A stretch of DNA of 64,000 nt. It comes from Planctomycetota bacterium (GTDB lineage: Bacteria; Planctomycetota; Phycisphaerae; Phycisphaerales; SM1A02). How positions within the stretch are numbered: position 1 is the stretch's first letter; the number at the start of each line of letters is the position of its first letter. Position numbers and translations under genes: made by a program. The notes under the pieces are model-generated. The model had not been told where the DNA came from. It saw only the letters and a list, made by a program, of their open reading frames with translations, and searched no databases. Positions 8,917-17,151 of the stretch are shown in pieces. Location of the stretch: NCBI GenBank assembly GCA_021414025.1, contig JAIOPG010000007.1, positions 304,008 to 368,007 on the forward strand, in the 5' to 3' direction.

Positions 8917-9476
8917 ACGCATCGCTCCTCAAAAGCGCCTTTGAGCAATCGCTCCCCTACGACCGCTACCTGGAGAGCGATCCGGGCCGCGCCGCGGCAT
9001 GGCGCCGCGCCGAAAAAGGCGTCCATCTCACAGAACTGCAGAAGACCCTCATCAAGTCCTTCACGCGGCAGATGCCGGTGCTGGTGGTCAGCGGCGTCTG
9101 GTGCGGCGACTGCGCCCAGCAGGGTCCGATGATTCAGGCCATCGCCCAGGCTTCCCCAATGATTGAACTGCGCTGGATCGACCGCGACACCCGTCCCGAC
9201 TTGGTCGAGCACACGCGGATCTGCGACGGCGCCCGGGTCCCGGTGGCGATCTGGATGGCCGAGGATTTCGAGTTCGTCCACATGCTGGGCGACCGCACAC
9301 TCAGCCGCTACCGGTCGATCGCGCGCTCGCAGCTCGGCCCCTCCTGCCCCATGCCCGGCGCGGCGCTTCCTGCGGACGAGGCCGCGGAGACCCTGCAGGA
9401 ATGGGTGAATGAATTCGAGCGCGTGCAGCTGCTGCTGCGCCTCTCAGCGCGGCTGCGCCAGAAACACGGGGATTGA
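8913..9476 (+). CDS. thioredoxin-fold protein with WCGDC motif
   Basis: 187 residues. A central LVVSGVWCGDCAQQGPMIQA segment is a thioredoxin-type active site (CGDC), and GARVPVAIW supplies the cis-proline region. There is no signal peptide, so it is probably a cytoplasmic thiol-disulfide or bacillithiol-type thioredoxin-family protein. It is coupled to mutS by a 4-bp ATGA overlap. The functional link to repair is unknown. Confidence 0.8.
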   Translation: MNASLLKSAFEQSLPYDRYLESDPGRAAAWRRAEKGVHLTELQKTLIKSFTRQMPVLVVSGVWCGDCAQQGPMIQAIAQASPMIELRWIDRDTRPDLVEHTRICDGARVPVAIWMAEDFEFVHMLGDRTLSRYRSIARSQLGPSCPMPGAALPADEAAETLQEWVNEFERVQLLLRLSARLRQKHGD

Positions 9477-9478
9477 CT

Positions 9479-10510
9479 TCAGACGGCTCGCCAGGGAACC
9501 GAGACATCCTGGGCCGCCAGCTTCCAGCAGGCCTCGAGCATGTCGCGCAGCCCCTCGCCGGTGGCGCCGCTGACCACCATGCGCCGCGCCGCCGGGACTC
9601 GCAGTGCGTTGCAAATTTTCATGATCTTCTTGGCCCGCTCAGCCTCGGGGATCAGGTCGATCTTGTTGAGCACCAGCAACTCCGGCTTCGCACCCAGCTC
9701 AGGGCTGAACACGGCCAGTTCATTGCGGATCATCTCGACGTTGTCCACCGGATCCGAGCCGTCGTCGGGCACCACGTCCACCAGATGCAAAATCACCCGG
9801 GTGCGCTCGATGTGGCGGAGAAAATCGTGGCCCAGCCCGGCGCCCTCGGCGGCGCCGGCGATCAATCCTGGAAGATCGGCGAACACAAGTCTGCGATCGC
9901 CCGGCAGCTCGGCGATGCCCAGCTGCGGTGAAAGCGTGGTGAAGGGATAGGCGCCGACCTTGGCTTCGGCGCGGGTCAGCGCAGAAAGCATGGTGCTCTT
10001 GCCGGCGTTGGGCAGTCCCACTAGCCCTACGTCGGCGATCAGCTTCAATTCAAATCGCAGGGTCCGCTCGATGGCCGGCTCACCCGGCGTGAACTCCGTC
10101 GGCGATTGGTGGGTGCTGGTCTTGAACCGCTCGTTGCCCAACCCGCCCTTGCCGCCCTTGGCGACCACCAGGCGCAGCCCCGGCTCCACCATGTCGCAGA
10201 GAAGCTCCTCGGTCGCCTCGTCGAAGACCAGCGTGCCGCAGGGCACCCGGACCTCCACGGACTCGCCGTTGGCTCCGTGGCAGCTCTTGGACTGTCCCTT
10301 CTCGCCGTCCTTGGCGAAGAAATGGCGCTGGTAGCGGAAGGCAAGCAGCGTGTCGAGATGGGGATCGGTCACCAGCGTGACGTCGCCGCCATCGCCGCCG
10401 TCGCCGCCGTCGGGCCCCGCCTTGGGATTGGATTTCTCTTGGCGCATGTGGCTGGCGCCATTGCCGCCCTTGCCCGATCGCACCATGATTTGCGCACGAT
10501 CAACAAGCAT
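9479..10510 (-). CDS. obgE: GTPase Obg
   Basis: 343-residue ribosome-associated GTPase. The glycine-rich Obg domain (VRSGKGGNGASHMRQEK, DGGDGGDGGDV) occupies roughly residues 1-160. The G domain follows with GLPNAGKST (G1), DLPGLI (G3) and NKID (G4). It lies 44 bp downstream of rpmA in the common rpmA-obgE arrangement; rplU is not next to them. It converges on the thioredoxin-fold gene with only 2 bp between the stops. Confidence 0.97.
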   Translation of the reverse strand: MLVDRAQIMVRSGKGGNGASHMRQEKSNPKAGPDGGDGGDGGDVTLVTDPHLDTLLAFRYQRHFFAKDGEKGQSKSCHGANGESVEVRVPCGTLVFDEATEELLCDMVEPGLRLVVAKGGKGGLGNERFKTSTHQSPTEFTPGEPAIERTLRFELKLIADVGLVGLPNAGKSTMLSALTRAEAKVGAYPFTTLSPQLGIAELPGDRRLVFADLPGLIAGAAEGAGLGHDFLRHIERTRVILHLVDVVPDDGSDPVDNVEMIRNELAVFSPELGAKPELLVLNKIDLIPEAERAKKIMKICNALRVPAARRMVVSGATGEGLRDMLEACWKLAAQDVSVPWRAV

Positions 10511-10554
10511 GATTCGTCGTCCCGACCCTGGGGGTCAAGTGCCGTCGTCGCCGG

Positions 10555-10797
10555 TCAGTTCGAGGGAACAATGTCGACGAAGCGTCCGCGGAAGGCGACC
10601 TTGCCATCGGCTCCGGCCATGATGGCGTCGTCCTTGGCGCGGAAGGTGTTCTTGCCGGGCTTCCACTTGGTGCCGCGCTGGTGCAGGATGATGCATCCGG
10701 TCCGGGCGCTTTCGCCGCCGTAGAGCTTGATGCCCAGGTACTGCGCGTTGGAGTCGCGACCATTTTCTGTTGAGCCTTGACCCTTTTTGTGTGCCAT
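10555..10797 (-). CDS. rpmA: 50S ribosomal protein L27
   Basis: 80 residues beginning [20 protein letters not shown], the invariant L27 N-terminus that reaches the peptidyl-transferase centre. There is no N-terminal cleavable extension of the Firmicutes kind. AAGGAA lies about 8 nt upstream of the ATG. It is the first gene of rpmA-obgE. Confidence 0.97.
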   Translation of the reverse strand: MAHKKGQGSTENGRDSNAQYLGIKLYGGESARTGCIILHQRGTKWKPGKNTFRAKDDAIMAGADGKVAFRGRFVDIVPSN

Positions 10798-10841
10798 GGT
10801 GTGGTTCCTTCAATTGCCGTGCGGGAAATTCCGGGTCGGGC

Positions 10842-10870
10842 AGTCTAGCGACATTTCCCTCCCACGCCAA
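10842..10870 (-). promoter_or_regulatory. promoter of rpmA-obgE
   Basis: On the minus strand, TTGGCG (10870-10865), a 17-bp spacer and TAGACT (10847-10842), about 45 bp before the rpmA start. Spacing and both boxes are good for a housekeeping sigma factor. Confidence 0.6.
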
Positions 10871-10947
10871 GCCCTTGTCGGCCGTTCACCCGCAACCCCG
10901 GGTCCGGCGAATCATGGAAAACCGCGGAAAGAGGCTTGAAATTGCGC

Positions 10948-11598
10948 TCAGCGCATGATCCAGCGCGGATTGGGCTCGTCCCCCATGGTGGCCATGGGCA
11001 CCTCGCCGATCAGGGAGGCACGGTCGCAGGCCATCTGGTAGTCGAGCCGCCGGGTCTTCTTCAGCACGATCGGCTTCTTCGTGACCGGATCGGTGGCGGG
11101 CTTCTTGATGTTGGAGAGCCCCGTGACCAGGATCGAGAAGCGCCGCACTTCGGGGCCGACCTTCCAGATCACGAATCCGCTCTTGGCATTCTCCTCGCCG
11201 GGCATGATGTCACCGATGATGGCGGACTGGTCCTCATGCAGCGGATTGGCCAGCAGCGACTGCACCGCGCGGTAGACGCGGCGCGGCACGCCCTCGCCGG
11301 CGCTGAAGAGACGGCCCTCCTCGTCAAGGAGTTCCCATTGCGGCGCCACGCTGCGGTCGCGGCTCGTCCTGTTGACGATGGTGTAGGTGGCGTACCAGAA
11401 GGCCTCGCCGGACTCGCCATCCTTGTAGAGGCGGACGGGACCCGCCTGATATTCTAGTTCCCACTGGTCCAACGCTCGTCCTCGCGCCGAAGGCGGCCTG
11501 GCGGCGGGCGGAATCGGCGCCGCGGCGGGAGGAGTAGTTGCATCGAGGGCGAACATCAGGATCAAGGCGAATGAAAGCATCTGGGTCATGGTAACCAA
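10948..11598 (-). CDS. secreted protein of unknown function
   Basis: 216 residues with an N-terminal hydrophobic signal segment (MLSFALILMFALDATTPP), then an Ala/Pro-rich linker and a soluble domain with WELEYQAGPVRLYKDGE and a later YTIVNRTSRDRSVAPQWEL stretch, suggesting a beta-sandwich. No catalytic motif is visible. It is divergent from the GNAT gene (38 bp apart). Confidence 0.7.
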   Translation of the reverse strand: MVTMTQMLSFALILMFALDATTPPAAAPIPPAARPPSARGRALDQWELEYQAGPVRLYKDGESGEAFWYATYTIVNRTSRDRSVAPQWELLDEEGRLFSAGEGVPRRVYRAVQSLLANPLHEDQSAIIGDIMPGEENAKSGFVIWKVGPEVRRFSILVTGLSNIKKPATDPVTKKPIVLKKTRRLDYQMACDRASLIGEVPMATMGDEPNPRWIMR

Positions 11599-11623
11599 TA
11601 CGCAAGAAACTCCGCTTCGGTGC

Positions 11624-11629
11624 TACGCT
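11624..11629 (+). promoter_or_regulatory. -10 box (TACGCT) 7 nt before a GTG start
   Basis: TACGCT, 7 nt, then the GTG start of the GNAT gene: leaderless geometry. No good -35 box. Confidence 0.4.
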
Positions 11630-11636
11630 TCTTTCC

Positions 11637-12563
11637 GTGAGCTCCACTCCCTCCACGGACGACCGTTCCAAGCCCGTTTTGGACTCGGAGCGGCTGCCCG
11701 TCCTTGAGAAGTTGCTGGGAAGGCGGCGGGCCGAGAGCAGCCGGTTCCTTGCCGCGGCTACCCGCGAGGGCATATCTCTGCAGGACTTATGGAAGCGGCT
11801 GGACGACAAGGGATCGCTGGTCGCGGCGGGGCTGCTCTCTGCCAATCCCGGCCGAACCGCCACTTTGCTGCTTTCCCCCATTCAAAATCGGGGCCACGCC
11901 GGTGAAACGACCCGGCTGGTCCGTGACATGGCCCGTCACGCCTGGAGTGCGGGAAACATCGACCTGATTCAGTACCTGGGCGACCCTGACGACGCCCTGG
12001 AACTCGGCGTGCTGCAGGAGGCGGGATTCCTGCAACTCGCAGTTTTGGCTTCCATGGAGCGGGCCAACATCCGCAATGCCCGACGACCCGCGCCCGTGGC
12101 GGAAGTTGAGCTGACCTCGGAGACCCTTCCCGACGAGACGATGCTGGAGTTGCTCCAAGCCACCTACGAGGAGTCGCTTGACTGCCCGGGACTCTCCGAG
12201 TTGCGCCACGACCGCGACATTCTGGAAGGCCATCGACGAGGGGGGAATTTCGATCCGCGCCTCTGGACCGTTCTGCGCCACGGGGGCCGCAATGTCGGCG
12301 TCGCGATCCTGAACCGCACGCCCGCCGCGGATTGCATCGAGCTTGCGTACTTCGGTCTTGCGAAACACGCACGCGGCAAGGGGCTGGGCGCGCATCTGCT
12401 CGACCACGCCTTGTTTCTTGCGGCAAAACAGCCTGAACGCAGCGTGCTGCTCGCGGTGGACGAGCGAAATTCCCCCGCTTTGCGCCTCTACCACTCGCGC
12501 GGTTTCCGCGCCATCTTGCGCAGGGTCGCGATGGCTTTGTCAAGTCTGAAACGCTCCACATGA
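11637..12563 (+). CDS. GNAT-family N-acetyltransferase with an extra N-terminal domain
   Basis: 308 residues starting at GTG. The C-terminal half carries the acetyl-CoA binding segment LAKHARGKGLGAHLLDHALF (R/Q-x-x-G-x-G/A type) and ends with LYHSRGFRAILRRVAM, both typical of GNAT enzymes. The N-terminal half resembles a second, degenerate GNAT-like fold (LVRDMARHAWSAGNIDLIQ). The substrate is unknown. It lies upstream of dnaA. Confidence 0.8.
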   Translation: MSSTPSTDDRSKPVLDSERLPVLEKLLGRRRAESSRFLAAATREGISLQDLWKRLDDKGSLVAAGLLSANPGRTATLLLSPIQNRGHAGETTRLVRDMARHAWSAGNIDLIQYLGDPDDALELGVLQEAGFLQLAVLASMERANIRNARRPAPVAEVELTSETLPDETMLELLQATYEESLDCPGLSELRHDRDILEGHRRGGNFDPRLWTVLRHGGRNVGVAILNRTPAADCIELAYFGLAKHARGKGLGAHLLDHALFLAAKQPERSVLLAVDERNSPALRLYHSRGFRAILRRVAMALSSLKRST

Positions 12564-12906
12564 TGTCGACACATTCGCGCCGATACGGGTGGACAAGTTT
12601 TTTTCCGCCGCAAACTCCAACGATTGCAAGCCTTTGCGATGGGCGCGGCGCGGCGCATTGAAATCACGCTTGCAGATCGGAATTTTCGCACTACGCTGCT
12701 GACACTCCGCAGGACGCGGGGAAGTTTGCGACCCACGGGGTTGGTCGCAGCCCAGGAACGGATGACGCCAACGCAGAGGGGAACAACCGGCATGAACCGG
12801 CTGGCTGTCTCCTGCGCTGCGCGGCTTCATGTCGGATCTGGTCGGTGCGTCGGGCTTGAGTTGTGCCCGTTTTCCTGTCCGTCCTCTCACTTGGAGCCGA
12901 TTGTCC
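12564..12906. other. intergenic region upstream of dnaA
   Basis: No convincing gene. It contains one possible DnaA box (GGTGGACAA at 12588-12596, complement TTGTCCACC), followed by a short T-run, and a possible promoter. I see no cluster of boxes or long AT-rich unwinding element, so an origin cannot be claimed. An open frame from 12829 could extend dnaA upstream but has low-quality protein composition. Confidence 0.5.
12670..12697 (+). promoter_or_regulatory. putative dnaA promoter
   Basis: TTGCAG (12670-12675), 16-bp spacer, TACGCT (12692-12697). It lies about 210 bp before the preferred dnaA start. Confidence 0.35.
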
Positions 12907-14322
12907 GTGTCCCCCGAACGCACCCTGGAACTTCCAAGCCGGATCCGGAGCCTGCTCACCGAGCGTTTGGGCCATCGCCGGGCCGATCTCTGGTTCGATT
13001 CGGCCTCGACGGTCCGGGTGGAGAGCGGCAGGCTGGCGGTCGACGCCCAGAGCACCTTCGCCGCGGATTGGATCCGCAAGAATTTTGGCGGCGACCTTCG
13101 AGCCGTTTCCCAGGAGGCACTGGGACGCGATGATTTCGAACTTCGCGTCCGGGCCGCGACTGCGGAGTCGCACCCCGGCCCGAGCGAGCCGCTGTCAATC
13201 GCCCCGGCACCCTTCACCGGCACTGATGCCGCCCCCGCCCCCCGGCCGCGGTCCGGCGAGGCCTGGCGTCGCCTCGAAGACTTCGCAGTGGGCCGGACCA
13301 ACCGCATGGCCTATGAGGCGGTCCGCAATTTCGCCTCGAATCATTCCGTCGGCAACGGGCTCGTCCTGCATGGAAGCTGCGGCGTCGGCAAGACGCACCT
13401 GCTTCAGGGCCTCTGCCGCCAGCGGCGCGAGTCGCGGACGCAGCAGCGCGTCCGCTACATCACCGCTGAGCAGTTCACCAACGAGTACATCCAGTCCGTC
13501 CGCCACGGCACCATCGACGCGTTCCGGGCCCGGGTGCGGCGCGTCGACCTGCTGGCCATCGACGACGTCCATTTCCTGGCGGGCAAGACCGCGACGCAGA
13601 ATGAGTTCCTGCACACGCTCGACGCCGTGCAGCTCTCCGGTTCGCAGGTGGCAATCGTTTCCGATGAGCACCCGCACCTGGTCCGGCGCCTGAGTCAGTC
13701 GCTCATCAGCCGGATGATCGCGGGGATGGTGGTCCGCATCGACCCGCCGGATCTCGAATTGCGGCTGGCTCTGGTCCGGTCGCTGGCGCTGCGGAGGGCC
13801 ATCGACCTTTCCGAGGAGGCGGCGGAAGCGATCGCCCAACATTGTGCGGGCGGCGCCCGAGAAATCGAGGGAACCTTCGCCAGCCTCGAGGCCCTGCGCT
13901 CCAACCAGAGTGAGCCGGCCGAAATCACCCGAAGCATGGTCGATGTGCTCTTTCGCCGCGCGGAGGAGCAGCGCGGCACCAATCCCGTCCGGCTCACCGA
14001 AATCATCGACCAGGTGTGCACGGTCACGGGCGTCGAGATGCCCCAGCTTGCCGGCGCGGGCCGGCACCGGCGGATTTCGCTGGCGCGGGCGCTGATCGCC
14101 TGGCTGGCGCGGCGCCACACTTCGATGAGTTTTCCGGAAATCGCCCGTTCGCTGGGCCGGACGTCGCACTCGGCCATCCACACCGGCGCCGCGCGGATCG
14201 ACTCGCTGATCGAAGCCGGAGCGCGCGTGGACGCCGGCGCCGCGGGCGACTGCAGGATCGTCGAACTGCTCGATCGCCTGCGGCACGAGCTGCGCAACTC
14301 CCCCAAGACGCGCCGTTCGTAG
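12907..14322 (+). CDS. dnaA: DnaA-family replication initiator with divergent box-recognition motif
   Basis: About 471 residues from the GTG at 12907, preferred because the upstream in-frame residues look non-coding and a GGAG lies about 10 nt before the GTG; an ATG at 12829 is the alternative. Domain I (LLTERLGHRRADLWFD) is followed by a Pro/Ala linker. The AAA+ domain has Walker A GSCGVGKTH and Walker B LLAIDDVHFLAGK. Domain IV is a helix-turn-helix with ARALIAWLARRHTSMSFPEI. The usual GxRDHTTV signature reads LGRTSHSAIH at 14152-14181. dnaN and gyrB do not follow. Confidence 0.9.
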   Translation: MSPERTLELPSRIRSLLTERLGHRRADLWFDSASTVRVESGRLAVDAQSTFAADWIRKNFGGDLRAVSQEALGRDDFELRVRAATAESHPGPSEPLSIAPAPFTGTDAAPAPRPRSGEAWRRLEDFAVGRTNRMAYEAVRNFASNHSVGNGLVLHGSCGVGKTHLLQGLCRQRRESRTQQRVRYITAEQFTNEYIQSVRHGTIDAFRARVRRVDLLAIDDVHFLAGKTATQNEFLHTLDAVQLSGSQVAIVSDEHPHLVRRLSQSLISRMIAGMVVRIDPPDLELRLALVRSLALRRAIDLSEEAAEAIAQHCAGGAREIEGTFASLEALRSNQSEPAEITRSMVDVLFRRAEEQRGTNPVRLTEIIDQVCTVTGVEMPQLAGAGRHRRISLARALIAWLARRHTSMSFPEIARSLGRTSHSAIHTGAARIDSLIEAGARVDAGAAGDCRIVELLDRLRHELRNSPKTRRS

Positions 14323-14385
14323 GCCGATCCTTCCCGTGCGGCGGCGCTGCCGCCGCTTCCTCTGCCCGCAGCGCGGCCCGGTGGA

Positions 14386-14391
14386 TACACT
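14386..14391 (+). promoter_or_regulatory. -10 box (TACACT) 6 nt before a start codon
   Basis: TACACT, 6 nt, then the ATG at 14398: leaderless geometry. Confidence 0.45.
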
Positions 14392-14397
14392 CGGCGC

Positions 14398-15885
14398 ATG
14401 CAATTCGCGGCCGCCCTGTTCCTTGCGACTCTCCTGTTTTTCTCGACCGCGGCGAGCGCCCAATACGCCCGCGCGGATCCCTTCCAGACCTCCGTCACCC
14501 AGATCCGCAAGGCGATGTCCCCGAGTGAAAGCGGGATCCAGCACTTCCGTTGGGTGTCGCTGCGACTGCTCTCCGATCCGGCGATGAACCCCCTCTTCGA
14601 GGCGCTGGCGGCGCAGCAAAACGTGGCGCTGCGGGTCGACGGATACATGGGCATCGCCCTGGTGAGCCCCGCGAAGAGCCTCGACGCGGCACGGGTGAAC
14701 CAGCTCAAGGATCCCACGCTCCGCCGGCTCCTGATCACCGAGGCGCTGGGACTGGAGCTGCTCAAGCCCGCGGCGATCAGGGAATTTCTCGAGGCGCCGG
14801 AACTTTCCAACTACGAGCGGACTTTGCTGGTCGCGGAGCTCAATCGGCAGGGCCAGGCCTGGAACAAGTCGCTGCTGGAATCGGCTCCCGCCGACAGCGC
14901 CGCTGAGGTGGCCGGACTCGCCTCGATGCTGCTCCTGGAGCAGGGCGACACCGGCGGCTGGCAGGGACTGATTCGAAAATGCAAGGAGCTCACGCCGGAG
15001 GACCGGACGGAACTGCTGAAGCAGCTGGCCAACGCCGCGCGGCAATACCGCATCGTGTCCGCGGTCGCGCCGCTCCTGGAGGCCACCGCCGATTCCACCG
15101 GCGCCGACCGCGTCGCCGCGGTCACCGCCGCGGTCAGTCTCGCGCCGGCATCCGGCCGTGCCGCGGTCCTTGAAAAGTTGAAGTCGGACCGATCGCAATC
15201 CAATCTGGTGCAGACCGGGCTGCTCATGCTCTCCGCCAAGGAGGGATTCGACGCCGCCGATTTCGATCGGATCCGAAATGGCGATCCACTTCTCGAATCC
15301 ATGGCCAACGCCGGCGCCGCCATGCGGACCCCCTCGGCGGACACCGGTGCGGCACTCACCGCGCTGCTTGAGAATGGCAATCGATCGACCAGCGAGTTCG
15401 TTCTCGGCATCACGCCAACGCTCTCCCCTGCTCTCTCCAAGCCCTTGCTTCTGCATGTGCTCAACCGCGTGGCCGCAAGCAAGGGCATGCGCAGCGAAGA
15501 CCAGATCGTCACGCTGCTGGCCGTGCAGCAACTTCTGAAAATGCCCGACGCGCACCAGGAATTGCTCAAGACCACGCTGGACAGCGTGGACCACAACGTG
15601 GAACTGGCGGAGACGATCCTTGCGGTCGTGGCCGACTCCTCCAGCCCCGAGGCCGCGGCGTTCGCCCGTCTGGTCCGCGGAAAACTTCCCCGACGCGGCG
15701 AATCCATGGCGATGCTCGCCCTGGCCAAGTCCTCCGCGCCGCTCTCGGCGGCGGAAATCCAGGAGCTCGGCATGATCGCCTCCGGCGGCGGCAAGGTGGA
15801 CGAATCCTCCCAGATGCAGGCGGCCTGGCTCTACCTCAAGTATTCCAAGCGCGACAAGGAAGCGATCGCGCAGATCATCCGCTGA
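14398..15885 (+). CDS. secreted helical-repeat protein of unknown function
   Basis: 495 residues. A clear signal peptide (FAAALFLATLLFFSTAASAQ) with a likely cut after SAQ precedes a long, almost wholly alpha-helical body rich in Leu, Ala and Glu, with HEAT/armadillo-like spacing of helices. No enzymatic motif is visible. It stands between dnaA and the DegT-family gene without obvious functional ties. Confidence 0.75.
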   Translation: MQFAAALFLATLLFFSTAASAQYARADPFQTSVTQIRKAMSPSESGIQHFRWVSLRLLSDPAMNPLFEALAAQQNVALRVDGYMGIALVSPAKSLDAARVNQLKDPTLRRLLITEALGLELLKPAAIREFLEAPELSNYERTLLVAELNRQGQAWNKSLLESAPADSAAEVAGLASMLLLEQGDTGGWQGLIRKCKELTPEDRTELLKQLANAARQYRIVSAVAPLLEATADSTGADRVAAVTAAVSLAPASGRAAVLEKLKSDRSQSNLVQTGLLMLSAKEGFDAADFDRIRNGDPLLESMANAGAAMRTPSADTGAALTALLENGNRSTSEFVLGITPTLSPALSKPLLLHVLNRVAASKGMRSEDQIVTLLAVQQLLKMPDAHQELLKTTLDSVDHNVELAETILAVVADSSSPEAAAFARLVRGKLPRRGESMAMLALAKSSAPLSAAEIQELGMIASGGGKVDESSQMQAAWLYLKYSKRDKEAIAQIIR

Positions 15886-15940
15886 ATCCCATGAAGACCC
15901 GGACCGAGACAACGCAGTTTCACATCGCGGAGCACTCCGC

Positions 15941-17101
15941 ATGATCCCCCTCTATAAGCCAACTTTCGCGCCGGAGGACTTTGACGCGGTACAGCAGTCA
16001 ATGCGCTCGGGCTGCACGACGATGGGGCCCAAGCTCGTGGAGTTCGAGCGGCAGATGGCCCGCCAGACCCGCCGCACGCACGGCATCGGGGTGAATTCCG
16101 GATCGCTGGCGATCGAGATTTCCCTGCGCGCCCTGGGCATCGGCCCCGGCGACGAGGTGCTGGTGAGCGCTTTCGGCTACAGCGCCAACGTGAACTCGGT
16201 GCTGCACGTCGGAGCCACGCCGGTCTTCGTCGACGTCGATCCGCGCACCATGAACATGGATCCCGCGGCCGCCGAGCAGAAGAGCTCGCCCAAGACCCGC
16301 GCCATGCTGGTGGCAGAAACCTTCGGCAACCCCGCGGGTTTCACCGATCTGATCGCGCTGTGCACGCAGCTCGAGATTCCGATGATCGAGAACGGCACCG
16401 AGGGGCTCGGCGGAACCTGCGGCAAGGACAACATCGGGCGCTTCGGGCGCATCGCCTGCTTCGGCTTCTTCGCCAGCCGGCTCATCACCACGGGCGAGGG
16501 CGGCATGATCGTCACCCACGACGACCACCTCGCTGCCGCCTGCCGCGCCATCCGCCACCAGGGACGCGTCGATCGCTACTCCTTCCCCGACCAGCCCTGC
16601 GACCTGGGCATGAAAATGGAACACGCCTACGACGGCTATGACGGACGCCTTCCGGAGATGAACGCGGCCCTGGGCCTGAGTCAACTCCAACGGCTCGACG
16701 CCACGCTGGCCCAGCACGCCAAGGTGGCCCAGAGCTACACGCGGCGCCTGGGCGGCGAGCCCGACATCCTGCTGCCGAATCCGCCGCAGGAGTGCAAGAT
16801 GAGCTGGTCGAACTTCGTAATCCGCCTCTCCGACCGCTTCACCAAGGACGACCGCGACCAGATCATCGACGGCATGCACCGCCTCGACATCGGCGCCGCG
16901 GATTGGTGGCCCTGCGCCGCCCTGCTTCCGCACGTGCGCAAGAAAACCCATCACGAGCCCGGCGACTTCCCGCTCGCCGAGCGGCTGAGCCACCGCACCA
17001 TCGCGCTGCCGTTTTTTGAAAGCATTTCAGAGAGCGAAATCGACGACGTCTGCCAGACGCTCAAGACGCTCATGAGCCGCGTCGGCGCGACACGCGAGTG
17101 A
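15941..17101 (+). CDS. DegT/DnrJ/EryC1-family protein lacking the PLP lysine
   Basis: 386 residues of the sugar aminotransferase fold (type I PLP family). Recognisable segments are NSGSLAIEISLRALGIGPGDEV near residue 45, ALGIGPGDEVLVSAF, and the LITTGEGGMIVTHD strand. Two active-site positions are changed: the Schiff-base lysine expected just before the ITTGEGG motif is Arg180 (codon CGG, 16478-16480), and the Asp of the EDxA motif that holds the PLP ring nitrogen is Asn151. It is therefore probably not a normal aminotransferase. The family includes PMP-dependent dehydratases where the lysine is His, and presumed regulatory members. Confidence 0.85.
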   Translation: MIPLYKPTFAPEDFDAVQQSMRSGCTTMGPKLVEFERQMARQTRRTHGIGVNSGSLAIEISLRALGIGPGDEVLVSAFGYSANVNSVLHVGATPVFVDVDPRTMNMDPAAAEQKSSPKTRAMLVAETFGNPAGFTDLIALCTQLEIPMIENGTEGLGGTCGKDNIGRFGRIACFGFFASRLITTGEGGMIVTHDDHLAAACRAIRHQGRVDRYSFPDQPCDLGMKMEHAYDGYDGRLPEMNAALGLSQLQRLDATLAQHAKVAQSYTRRLGGEPDILLPNPPQECKMSWSNFVIRLSDRFTKDDRDQIIDGMHRLDIGAADWWPCAALLPHVRKKTHHEPGDFPLAERLSHRTIALPFFESISESEIDDVCQTLKTLMSRVGATRE

Positions 17102-17104
17102 TGC

Positions 17105-17121
17105 CGAAGCTTTGTGCTTCG
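17105..17121. terminator. hairpin between convergent genes
   Basis: CGAAGC-TTTGT-GCTTCG, a 6-bp stem without a clear T-tract, between the stop codons of the DegT and M20 genes. Possibly a weak bidirectional terminator. Confidence 0.3.
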
Positions 17122-17151
17122 TCATCTGTGGTGTGAATGCGCAGGTCTTGA

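Noticed and set aside
9477-9478. Terminator between the convergent thioredoxin-fold and obgE genes
   Set aside because: Only 2 bp separate the stop codons and I see no hairpin spanning the junction.
12564-12906. Replication origin
   Set aside because: Only one weak DnaA-box match and no AT-rich unwinding region; recorded only as an intergenic region.
13195-15942. 915-codon open frame on the minus strand opposite dnaA and the secreted protein gene
   Set aside because: High-GC antisense shadow: low-complexity Arg/Gly/His composition, and dnaA on the other strand has clear motifs.
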